A DNA stretch of 7,485 nt from Candidatus Minthenecus merdequi (GTDB taxonomy: Bacteria > Bacteroidota > Bacteroidia > Bacteroidales > Paludibacteraceae). Positions 1-5,360 of this stretch are shown here, in pieces. The notes under the pieces were generated by a model that saw only the letters and a program-made list of their open reading frames with translations, was not told the DNA's origin and did no database searches. The stretch is taken from contig JAGHVI010000034.1 of NCBI GenBank assembly GCA_018064385.1, forward strand, positions 1 through 7,485, written 5' to 3'. The translations under genes were made by a program, and so were the position numbers. The stretch's first letter is position 1. Each line of letters opens with the position of its first letter.

Positions 1-69
1 CATTTGCTGAGGTGCAGCGTAATTTATCAAAAAATAAATTCAAAAGCGTCCAATTATGAACCATTCGCC
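1..69 (-). repeat. Divergent copy of the intergenic repeat (copy A), cut by the window edge
   Basis: Read on the minus strand, this stretch follows the order of the better copies at 1829-1892 and 3456-3519. It has a GGTTC block, an AATTGG block (AATTAGG in the others), then TTTTGAA, TTTATTTTTT, a degraded GCAGATTGC-like block and a CGCTGCAC block. It has accumulated small indels and is clearly the oldest of the three copies. It may continue beyond position 1. No open reading frame is associated with it. The alignment was made by eye, so the homology is likely but not measured. Confidence 0.5.
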
Positions 70-85
70 TTGTAACTTAAAAACA

Positions 86-105
86 TAATTAATAGAACCA
101 CCCTT
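86..105 (-). repeat. Isolated right end of the intergenic repeat
   Basis: On the minus strand these 20 bases begin AAGGGTGGTTC and end ATTAATTA. They match 1829-1848 exactly, base for base. The core that follows this end in the other copies is absent; instead a second, diverged start of the same unit lies about 17 bases further on (copy A, 1-69). This suggests one element inserted beside or into another, or a deletion that removed a core. Confidence 0.65.
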
Positions 106-207
106 CAATATGCGTGACTATACCTTCGACAATATGCCAATCATCTCAATCTCTGGCAGACTAAGTCGCAAAAGTGACTCGAATCGAGTTTATGAAAATG
201 TGCTACG

Positions 208-317
208 GATAAAAAAGAAACAGCAGCACCTGAAGATGCTGCTGCCTGTGAGATGCCTATAACGCCTTAACTCACCACGCCTGAATTATTGCCGGGGCAA
301 ATCTTATTTCTAAGACA
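208..317 (-). ncRNA. Candidate small structured RNA with its own promoter and terminator
   Basis: A Bacteroidetes-type promoter at 321-351 reads leftward into about 105 bases that end in a Rho-independent terminator at 211-244, with no open reading frame between. The predicted RNA can form, in order: a stem TCTTA/TAAGA closed by a GAAA tetraloop (302-315); a short stem TTGC/GCAA (289-300); a GTGAG/CTCAC stem with an 18-base loop (248-275); and the terminator hairpin. I do not recognise the family. It lacks the conserved signal-recognition-particle RNA loop and the TPP-riboswitch core. It could be an independent small RNA or an attenuated leader, but no gene lies within 200 bases downstream in the window. 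Promoter, stems and terminator are seen; transcription is inferred. Confidence 0.45.
211..244 (-). terminator. Rho-independent terminator of the candidate small RNA
   Basis: On the minus strand a stem CAGCAGCATC pairs with GGTGCTGCTG (one G-U pair) around a TTCA tetraloop. It is followed at once by TTTCTTTTTT. This is a 10-pair GC-rich hairpin with a U-tract in the orientation that ends a leftward transcript. Outer G-U pairs can lengthen it slightly. The plus strand lacks a U-tract after the hairpin, so it is not bidirectional. Confidence 0.75.
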
Positions 318-320
318 CTG

Positions 321-351
321 CAAAGGTACACATATTTCTGAACTGACCAAA
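321..351 (-). promoter_or_regulatory. Bacteroidetes-type promoter for the candidate small RNA
   Basis: The minus strand shows TTTG (348-351), exactly 19 bases, then TACCTTTG (321-328). This matches the Bacteroides primary sigma factor consensus of TTTG at about -33 and TAnnTTTG at about -7. Transcription would start near 312-317, just before the first hairpin of the RNA. The -7 box and its flank (GTACCTTTGCAGT) are identical to those of the tRNA promoter at 822-853, which supports both calls. Confidence 0.7.
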
Positions 352-366
352 CAAATAGCCACCGTG

Positions 367-387
367 CCCGCAAGTTCCACTTGCGGG
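367..387. repeat. Perfect short inverted repeat upstream of the small-RNA promoter
   Basis: CCCGCAAGT and ACTTGCGGG form a perfect 9-pair inverted repeat around a 3-base centre (TCC). No T-run follows it on either strand, so it is a poor terminator. It lies roughly 50-75 bases upstream of the predicted start of the small RNA, a position where an activator could bind, and about 48 bases past the tRNA-cluster terminator. It could be an operator, a backup termination or processing hairpin, or a member of a REP-like family. The structure is certain and the role unknown. Confidence 0.5.
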
Positions 388-434
388 TTAATAATAACCA
401 ATTCAAGTTTCACCTAAAATAACAAGAAATAAAT

Positions 435-468
435 AACCGCCGTTATGCATAAACGCATAACGGCGGTT
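435..468 (-). terminator. Strong hairpin terminator of the tRNA cluster
   Basis: AACCGCCGTTATGC pairs perfectly with GCATAACGGCGGTT: 14 pairs with a 6-base loop. On the minus strand it is followed by a T-rich run (ATTTATTTCTTG), and it begins 9 bases after the 3' end of tRNA-Gly(CCC). It therefore most likely ends transcription of the tRNA cluster. The plus strand also has a short TTTT after the stem, so some bidirectional function is possible, but no plus-strand gene needs it. Confidence 0.85.
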
Positions 469-476
469 TTATGTTG

Positions 477-549
477 AGCGGAGAACGGGGCTCGAACCCG
501 CGACCCCAACCTTGGGAAGGTTGTGCTCTACCAACTGAGCTATTTCCGC
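477..549 (-). tRNA. tRNA-Gly(CCC)
   Basis: A 73-base cloverleaf with a GCGGAAA acceptor start, D-arm with AGCTCAGTTGGTAGAGC, and anticodon stem CAACC/GGTTG around loop TTCCCAA (anticodon CCC). The T-arm carries GTTCGAG and the discriminator is U73, as usual for bacterial tRNA-Gly. CCA is not encoded and must be added by the CCA-adding enzyme. The gene would read GGG codons. It differs from tRNA-Gly(GCC) at 736-808 at only three positions, one being anticodon base 34. It has an A6-C67 mismatch in the acceptor stem. It is last in the cluster, 4 bases after tRNA-Leu and just before the terminator. Confidence 0.96.
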
Positions 550-553
550 AATG

Positions 554-638
554 TACCCGGAGCGGGACTTGAACCCGCACAGCCGCAATGGCCAAAGGAT
601 TTTAAGTCCTTCGTGTCTACCGATTCCACCATCCGGGC
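554..638 (-). tRNA. tRNA-Leu(UAA)
   Basis: An 85-base class II tRNA. The acceptor is GCCCGGA paired with TCCGGGT (a G-U first pair) and the discriminator is A73, the leucine identity base. The D-arm carries TGGTGGAATCGGTAGACAC. The anticodon stem AAGGA/TCCTT encloses CTTAAAA, giving anticodon UAA, which reads UUA and UUG. A long variable arm and the T-loop GTTCAAG follow. CCA is not encoded. Its U34 belongs to the class modified by MnmE-MnmG, whose MnmG subunit is encoded at 5361-7241. The two neighbouring tRNA genes are both glycine isoacceptors. Confidence 0.97.
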
Positions 639-661
639 AACTCCATAATGAGAAAAGGTCA

Positions 662-673
662 AGAACTCACCTT
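662..673 (-). repeat. Lone left-end motif of the intergenic repeat inside the tRNA cluster
   Basis: On the minus strand this reads AAGGTGAGTTCT, the same 12 bases that form the left end of the repeat at 3356-3367 and, without the first A, the outer ends of the copy at 1815-1917. No core or right end is found next to it. It lies in the 97-base spacer between tRNA-Gly(GCC) and tRNA-Leu. It may be a solo remnant or an unoccupied target site. A chance match of 12 bases in a spacer this small is unlikely but not excluded. Confidence 0.45.
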
Positions 674-682
674 TAATCATTG

Positions 683-721
683 AAAGAAAAATTCGGAAGA
701 GATTTGACTTCCCTCCGAATT
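683..721 (-). terminator. Hairpin with T-run after tRNA-Gly(GCC): internal terminator or processing stem
   Basis: On the minus strand AATTCGGA pairs perfectly with TCCGAATT around a 16-base loop that can add a few G-U and G-C pairs. The stem is followed by TTTCTTTC. This is the shape of a weak Rho-independent terminator 14 bases after the tRNA. It may end or attenuate the transcript before tRNA-Leu, or mark a processing site. I found no clear promoter between this hairpin and tRNA-Leu, so read-through seems necessary for the two downstream tRNAs. Confidence 0.5.
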
Positions 722-735
722 CTCTCATAGAAGTG

Positions 736-808
736 AGCGGAAAACGGGACTCGAACCCGCGACCCCAACCTTGGCAAGGTTGTGCTCTACCAACTGAGCT
801 ATTTCCGC
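736..808 (-). tRNA. tRNA-Gly(GCC)
   Basis: A 73-base cloverleaf with a perfectly paired acceptor stem (GCGGAAA/TTTCCGC) and U73 discriminator. The D-arm has AGCTCAGTTGGTAGAGC, the anticodon stem CAACC/GGTTG encloses TTGCCAA (anticodon GCC, reading GGU and GGC), and the T-loop is GTTCGAG. CCA is not encoded. It is the first gene of the tRNA cluster, starting a few bases downstream of the promoter at 822-853. It is the likely parent of the near-identical tRNA-Gly(CCC) at 477-549. Confidence 0.97.
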
Positions 809-821
809 ATTTTTGCGACTG

Positions 822-853
822 CAAAGGTACAACATTTTTCCTATTTACGCAAC
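822..853 (-). promoter_or_regulatory. Bacteroidetes-type promoter of the tRNA cluster
   Basis: The minus strand has TACCTTTG (822-829), a perfect TAnnTTTG -7 box, with GTTG (850-853) 20 bases upstream as a TTG-type -33 element. The predicted start near 812-818 falls a few bases before tRNA-Gly(GCC). The promoter fits in the short gap after the ribF stop, so the tRNAs are transcribed independently of ribF. The 13-base string GTACCTTTGCAGT is shared with the small-RNA promoter at 321-351. Confidence 0.7.
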
Positions 854-871
854 AAAAACTACAATATTTTA

Positions 872-1777
872 TCAATGTTGTCTTATTGTCTGTAAATCAG
901 CAGCTATTTGTTCTTTCAATGCCTGAATAGAGTCGAATTTTCGCTCTGCTCTGATAAATTTTACCATTTCAAGGTGCAGCTCTTCGTCGTACAAATCGCC
1001 ATCAAAGCCGTCAATATAGACTTCGTAAGAAATGCCACCATTATTGAGGGTTGGTCTGTAACCAATGTTCATCAAGGCATGGTGCTCAATGTTATGAATT
1101 TTGGTAAGAGCAGTATAAACACCAGAAGCAGGCATCAGTTTGTGGCTCGCAACCTGAAGATTAGCGGTAGGAAAACCAATCAGACGACCAACCTGATGAC
1201 CATGCACTACCCTACCACTGACTTTGTAACGATAGCCCAAAAGAGTGTTTGCTGTGTCAATGTCTCCTGTTTGCAAGGATTGGCGAATTTTTGAACTGGA
1301 GACATTAACCTGTTTAACGCTGAATGCCTCACAACGAAGAACATCAACACAAAACTCCTTGCCAAAACGCACATAATCATCAAATGTGGAATCAAGATCC
1401 GAACCAAAGTGGTGGTCATAGCCAACAATCAAACCAGAAACCCCATATTTTCGGTGTAAAAGTTCGATGAAATCGGAAGATTTGAGAGAAGCCAACTGAT
1501 GAGTGAAGGGCAATAAAAGGCAGTAATCAATGCCCTCACGTTCAAGAAGTAGCAATTTCTCGTCACAACTGGTCAGAAATTTCAGTCCACAGTTCGGTTT
1601 GAAAAGCAAAATTGGGTGGTTAGAAAAGGTAATAATCAATGTTTTGCAACTTCTTTTAGCTGCCTCACGTTTCAAATCATCCAGCAGAAAGCGATGACCA
1701 AGATGTACACCATCAAAAAAGCCAATAGTAGCAATGGTATTTTCCTTAATCTCGTTTTCGTTATTCAGTATAAGCAT
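872..1777 (-). CDS. ribF: Bifunctional riboflavin kinase / FMN adenylyltransferase
   Basis: RibF makes FMN from riboflavin and ATP, then FAD from FMN and ATP, in the cytoplasm. The 301-residue product is close to the usual 300-315. The N-terminal adenylyltransferase half has the nucleotidyltransferase signature GFFDGVHLGH at residues 19-28 (H25 and H28 being the HxGH histidines), TFSNHP near 50-55, GYDHHFG near 119-125 and an SSSKIR segment near 163-168. The C-terminal kinase half has GRVVHGHQVGRLIGFPTAN (near 189-207), GVYTAL, NIGYRPTL and the closing DGDLYDEELHLEMVKFIRAERKF block. All key motifs are intact. The ATG at 1777 is preceded by an AT-rich leader without a clear Shine-Dalgarno, typical of Bacteroidetes. 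It ends in tandem stops (TGA TAA). Upstream lies a repeat copy that separates it from the transporter gene; no promoter of its own was recognised, so it may depend on read-through. Confidence 0.97.
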   Translation of the reverse strand: MLILNNENEIKENTIATIGFFDGVHLGHRFLLDDLKREAAKRSCKTLIITFSNHPILLFKPNCGLKFLTSCDEKLLLLEREGIDYCLLLPFTHQLASLKSSDFIELLHRKYGVSGLIVGYDHHFGSDLDSTFDDYVRFGKEFCVDVLRCEAFSVKQVNVSSSKIRQSLQTGDIDTANTLLGYRYKVSGRVVHGHQVGRLIGFPTANLQVASHKLMPASGVYTALTKIHNIEHHALMNIGYRPTLNNGGISYEVYIDGFDGDLYDEELHLEMVKFIRAERKFDSIQALKEQIAADLQTIRQH

Positions 1778-1814
1778 AAGGTAAGTTATAAAAATTCATA
1801 CAGGCTGTCACTTT

Positions 1815-1917
1815 AGGTGAGTTCTATAAAGGGTGGTTCTATTAATTAGGTTGTGACGATTTTGAAGTTTATTTTTAGCAGATTGCTGTGCGAAAGAAGG
1901 GTGTTTAGAACTCACCT
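1815..1917. repeat. Intergenic repeat copy B with perfect 12-bp inverted ends
   Basis: This 103-base element fills most of the gap between the MFS stop and the ribF start. Its outermost 12 bases are perfect inverted repeats: AGGTGAGTTCTA at 1815-1826 and TAGAACTCACCT at 1906-1917. Just inside the left end is the second end motif, AAGGGTGGTTC (1829-1839). The core 1829-1892 matches the minus strand of 3456-3519 without gaps and with six differences counted by eye. The element abuts the MFS stop codon with no spare base. It has no coding capacity, so it resembles a MITE or a REP-like intergenic unit. I do not recognise the family. Confidence 0.8.
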
Positions 1918-3330
1918 TCATATTTTGGCATCAATTCGTTTGGTGACAACACTGAAAATAACAAGAGTCAATGCAGCTATGAGACCAACAATGGCAAAGT
2001 AGTACCAAATATAATGAGCATGCGCTGAAGCTTGAAGCCATGCTTCGTGAGTGGCGAATTTAGCCGGATCAGGACAGTATTTATCCAAAAGGAATCCCGA
2101 CATGAAAAATCCTATAATAGAAGCAAAAAAAGAATCCAACTGACTAAAGCCAAGATATAAACCTTCTTCGCCCTTTGGAGCATGGTAAGAGAAATACTCA
2201 AGATAACGAGGTGTTATGAAACACTCGCAAAGACCCTGAAGCATAATGCCAAGAACCAAAGTAAAGGTTACAGGGTGAAGACCGAAAATCGGAGAATCGC
2301 CAAGAAGATGCCCTGTTGACATAACTATAGCAGCAACAGGCACAAGAATTATACCGACAAAAATTGAGGTTAGAGCAGGCCTTTTCTTCATTAAGCCTGT
2401 AACAACATTAACCAAAAGAACAACTACTAAAGGGTTGACGTTAGCAATCCACCCAGGTTTAGCACTTTCTCCAACCATTCGGACTACATATTTAGGCATA
2501 GAGGCATAAAGTTGCTGCTGGATAGTCCAAAACCCTGCTGCAATGAGAATAAGAACAAGAAGACGAGGTTTCGTGAAAAGTTTCATCATACCTTGACCAA
2601 TCTCGCGAAAAGTTTTGCCCTGACCTTCGATATTTACTGAATGATAGAAAATCAGAGTAACAATCAAGGCTAAAAAACAGAGAGCAGCAGAGATAAAGTT
2701 TACATAAATGAAAGCCCTCTCGCCAACCCAGCCACGAAGTGGGTCAATGATTGATTTTCCGCTGAAAGCACCAATGTTGACAATCATATAGAATATAGAA
2801 TAACCGCGAGCACGATTTTCGGTTGTAGTTTCACGCGCCACTGAAGCACGGATGATACTCTTGGTTATGGAGCCAGTAAAAACAAGAATCAGCATAACAG
2901 GTATGATGAGCCATCGCCAAGCACTGGTTTGAAGACCAGTATAAACAGTGTGAGTTGTGATGTTTGCAACAAGAGCCTCCGCACCATTTGGCACGTCATA
3001 TTTGACAAGTCCCATTCCTTCATAAAGATACGGCAGCAAACCAAGGCTGAGATAAGCAATAGGCATCAAACCGAATGCCAATATCATTGATTTTCTGTAG
3101 CCTAAACGATCAGCGTAAGCACCAGAAAACATTTGAAGAAAATAGGTTGTAGCAGAAAAAAGACCTGAGATGATACCAGCCTCGATGTCGCTGAATCCCA
3201 AGATGTTGGACAAGTAAAATGTTATTGCGATGAATATGCCATAGTAAGCAGTACGCTCAAACATTTCGGCAATGTTCACAGTCCAATAGGCTGAGGTAAA
3301 TGATGAAGTGAATGATTTTAGTTTGTACAT
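1918..3330 (-). CDS. MFS transporter of the POT/PTR2 (proton-coupled oligopeptide) type
   Basis: A 470-residue inner-membrane protein with many hydrophobic segments, the size expected of a 12-14 helix MFS carrier. Near the N-terminus E22-M-F-E25-R26 followed by YYG matches the ExxER motif of proton-coupled oligopeptide transporters, where these residues couple proton and substrate. GAYADRLGYRKS (near 70-81) is the MFS motif A loop. Late in the protein, PRYLEYFSYHAPKGEEGLYLGFSQ resembles the conserved stretch before the penultimate helices of POT carriers. Substrate is probably di- or tripeptides, but this is inferred from the family and could be another solute. The ATG at 3330 has an AT-rich leader. 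The gene is bracketed by two inverted repeat copies, one abutting its stop and one ending 25 bases before its start. No dedicated promoter or terminator was identified. Confidence 0.88.
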   Translation of the reverse strand: MYKLKSFTSSFTSAYWTVNIAEMFERTAYYGIFIAITFYLSNILGFSDIEAGIISGLFSATTYFLQMFSGAYADRLGYRKSMILAFGLMPIAYLSLGLLPYLYEGMGLVKYDVPNGAEALVANITTHTVYTGLQTSAWRWLIIPVMLILVFTGSITKSIIRASVARETTTENRARGYSIFYMIVNIGAFSGKSIIDPLRGWVGERAFIYVNFISAALCFLALIVTLIFYHSVNIEGQGKTFREIGQGMMKLFTKPRLLVLILIAAGFWTIQQQLYASMPKYVVRMVGESAKPGWIANVNPLVVVLLVNVVTGLMKKRPALTSIFVGIILVPVAAIVMSTGHLLGDSPIFGLHPVTFTLVLGIMLQGLCECFITPRYLEYFSYHAPKGEEGLYLGFSQLDSFFASIIGFFMSGFLLDKYCPDPAKFATHEAWLQASAHAHYIWYYFAIVGLIAALTLVIFSVVTKRIDAKI

Positions 3331-3355
3331 ATTGTTGTAATTGATAATGTTATTT

Positions 3356-3519
3356 AAGGTGAGTTCTATTAATTATTCAAGTTTCGCAAGTTCTGTTCTG
3401 GCTGGAAACCACTACCTTAAAACAAAACTATAAATGCCTTGCTACGCCATTCCTCCGCACAGCAATCTGCCAAAAATAAACTTCAAAACCATCTCAACCT
3501 AATTTATTGAACCACCCTT
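3356..3519. repeat. Intergenic repeat copy C, overlapping the 3' end of uvrC
   Basis: This 164-base copy runs from AAGGTGAGTTCTATTAATTA at its left end to GAACCACCCTT at its right end (3509-3519) on the plus strand. It fills nearly all the gap between the MFS start and the uvrC stop and extends 18 coding bases into uvrC. Its core 3456-3519 matches 1829-1892 in inverted orientation, about nine in ten bases by eye. It carries an interior of roughly 60-70 bases (about 3376-3440) that copy B lacks, so B looks like a deletion derivative or C like a longer subtype. It contains no open reading frame. Confidence 0.8.
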
Positions 3520-5316
3520 AAGTTTGCCAAAGTGAGCTATCAATAAGTTGGCTTTAGCATTGCCTACGACATCCTTAAGTTCTTCGATGTCAGCCTCTTT
3601 AACTCTTTTCAGAGACTTGAAATGCTTGAGTAACAACTCTTTAGTAGCCTCACCTATACCCTTTATTTGGTCAAGTTCAGAACGGGTTTGACTCTTGCTG
3701 CGTTTGGCACGATGGAAAGCGATGGCAAAGCGATGAACCTCGTCTTGAATCCTGGTTAACAACTTGAAAATCTCATCATTAACACTAAAGCCCACAACAA
3801 CGGGAGGAAACCCGACAAGAACTTCACTTGTGCGATGTTTGTCGTCCTTGGCAAGACCTACAATAGGAATATCAAGGTTCAACTTGTCGCAAACAACTTT
3901 CCTTACAACCTCCATCTGCCCTTTTCCTCCATCTGTTAAAATCAAGTCAGGCAATGGTTTATCCTCGTTCAACAATCTGGTATATCTACGTTCAACAACT
4001 TCAGACATTGAGGCATAGTCGTCAGGACCTTTGACCGTCTTAACTATATAATGTCTGTACTCACTCTTGGAAGGTTTTCCTTGACGGAAAACGACACAAG
4101 CTGCAACAGGGTCACTTCCGGAGATGTTAGAATTATCAAAACACTCAATATACATCGGCAACTTTTGCAAATGTAACCTCTGTTGCATATTGGTCAAAAG
4201 ACGTATGTTCCTCTGTTCAGGGTTAAGCCGTTCCGCCTGATTATACTTGTCAAGACGATATTGCTTGACATTCTTCATACTGAGGTCAAGCAATTTTCGT
4301 TTATCTCCCCTCTGAGGTAGCACATAATCTACATTATCTATCTGTGTATCAGGAATAAAAGGCACAACTGCGACACTTGAAAGGCTTTTGAATTTGTCAC
4401 GCAGTTCTACAATAGCTAAGGAGAGTATTTCCTCTTTTGATTCATCAAGAGTCTTCTTGTATTCAATTGTATAACCTTGAACCACAGCACCTCTATTTAT
4501 TCGTAAGATGTTTATATAGGCACTTTGGTCGTCATCTTCATAACCAAAAACGTCAATATCATTGTCCGTAGTTGTCGTTATAACAGTTTTACGTTGGTAA
4601 TTTAGAAGTGCATCATACTTTTCCTTGAGAACTTGTGCTTCCTCGAATCTGTATTCATCAGCCAACTGTTTCATTTGTTCAAGAAGATAATTGGTTACTA
4701 TGTGGGAATTTCCTTTGGCAATTTCCTTTATGCAATCAATCATCTTGAGATAATCTTCATGGTTTTGTCCACCGACACAAGGACCGAGGCAGTTTTTGAT
4801 GTGATATTGGAGACAAACATTATAGTATCCAGATTTCACTTTCTGCTCGCTGATAGGTATTTTGCATCGGCGCACAGGAAAAATCTCGTTTATTAACGAC
4901 AGTAGCAAATCCAAAGTCCAGGCAGAGGGATAAGGACCATAATAGTTTGCTCCCCTAACAACATTTCTAGTTTTATAAACACGAGGATATTCTTCGTTGG
5001 TGATGCACAACCAAGGGTAAGATTTTCCGTCTTTGAGTAGAATGTTGTATCTGGGTTGATATTTCTTAATTAGATTATTTTCCAAAAGTAGAGCATCAGC
5101 CTCAGTATCCACACATATATATTCTATGTTACGAATATTGGAGACAAGAATGTTTGTCTTTACCGAATCATGAGTTTTGTTGAAATAAGAAGAGACGCGA
5201 CGTTTGAGGTTTTTGGCTTTTCCGACATATATAATAGTTCCCTCCGAGTTGAAGTATTTATATACTCCCGGAGTTGATGGCATAGAAGCTATTATATTTT
5301 TCAAATCGACCAACAT
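3499..5316 (-). CDS. uvrC: UvrABC excinuclease subunit C
   Basis: UvrC makes both incisions around a DNA lesion after UvrA-UvrB recognition. At 605 residues it is full length. The N-terminal GIY-YIG nuclease has GVYKYF (17-22), IYVGKAKNLKRRV (29-41; Y19, Y30, K33, R40) and E79 in ALLLENNLIK. Four cysteines in RRCKIP, YNVC, KNC and GPC (about 150-180) match the iron-sulphur ligands described for UvrC. A UVR motif (LLEQMKQLADEYRFEEAQ, near 211-228) binds UvrB. The RNase H-like half shows ECFDNSNISGSDPVA, ILTDGGKGQ and DEVHRFAIAFHR, and tandem helix-hairpin-helix motifs (IKGIGEATKELL onward) end the protein. The last residues KGGSIN and the stop are encoded by repeat copy C. The ATG at 5316 lies 44 bases after the mnmG stop, so the two probably share a transcript that runs through the parS-like palindrome. 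Confidence 0.99.
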   Translation of the reverse strand: MLVDLKNIIASMPSTPGVYKYFNSEGTIIYVGKAKNLKRRVSSYFNKTHDSVKTNILVSNIRNIEYICVDTEADALLLENNLIKKYQPRYNILLKDGKSYPWLCITNEEYPRVYKTRNVVRGANYYGPYPSAWTLDLLLSLINEIFPVRRCKIPISEQKVKSGYYNVCLQYHIKNCLGPCVGGQNHEDYLKMIDCIKEIAKGNSHIVTNYLLEQMKQLADEYRFEEAQVLKEKYDALLNYQRKTVITTTTDNDIDVFGYEDDDQSAYINILRINRGAVVQGYTIEYKKTLDESKEEILSLAIVELRDKFKSLSSVAVVPFIPDTQIDNVDYVLPQRGDKRKLLDLSMKNVKQYRLDKYNQAERLNPEQRNIRLLTNMQQRLHLQKLPMYIECFDNSNISGSDPVAACVVFRQGKPSKSEYRHYIVKTVKGPDDYASMSEVVERRYTRLLNEDKPLPDLILTDGGKGQMEVVRKVVCDKLNLDIPIVGLAKDDKHRTSEVLVGFPPVVVGFSVNDEIFKLLTRIQDEVHRFAIAFHRAKRSKSQTRSELDQIKGIGEATKELLLKHFKSLKRVKEADIEELKDVVGNAKANLLIAHFGKLKGGSIN

Positions 5317-5340
5317 ATATTGTACGTTTTATAAATTCAT

Positions 5341-5356
5341 TGTTCCACGTGGAACA
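5341..5356. promoter_or_regulatory. parS-like ParB-binding palindrome
   Basis: TGTTCCACGTGGAACA is a perfect 16-base palindrome, extended to 18 by flanking T and A. It matches the widely conserved chromosomal parS core GTTnCACGTGnAAC recognised by ParB for segregation and SMC loading. It sits in the 44-base gap between the mnmG stop and the uvrC start, outside coding sequence. parS sites usually cluster near the replication origin, which fits the candidate origin on the other side of mnmG. The match is seen; ParB binding is inferred. An operator for a dyad-binding repressor is the alternative. Confidence 0.65.
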
Positions 5357-5360
5357 AATA

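Noticed and set aside
119..145. Possible short leader peptide downstream of the small-RNA terminator (ATG and seven further codons, minus strand)
   Set aside because: It lies beyond the terminator, has no ribosome site and is short enough to be chance.
177..189. Small inverted repeat ACTCGA-A-TCGAGT
   Set aside because: Six-base arms with a one-base centre and no context; within the range expected by chance.
208..317. Assignment of the small RNA to 6S RNA, SRP RNA or a known riboswitch
   Set aside because: It is too short and lacks a single long stem for 6S, lacks the SRP apical loop, and shows no core motif of riboswitches I know; left unnamed.
540..875. A 111-codon minus-strand open frame
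   Set aside because: It runs through tRNA-Leu and tRNA-Gly(GCC) and the tRNA promoter; cloverleaf tRNAs explain the sequence.
733..1294. Two plus-strand open frames (733-930 and 908-1294)
   Set aside because: The first is antisense to tRNA-Gly(GCC) and the second antisense to ribF; neither has a start context or recognisable protein features.
3420..3436. TAGTTTTG inside repeat copy C as a -7 box for the MFS gene
   Set aside because: It fits TAnnTTTG, but no TTTG lies 19-21 bases upstream; too weak to call.
3764..4896. Plus-strand open frames within uvrC
   Set aside because: They are shadows of the intact uvrC reading frame with low-complexity, unprotein-like translations.
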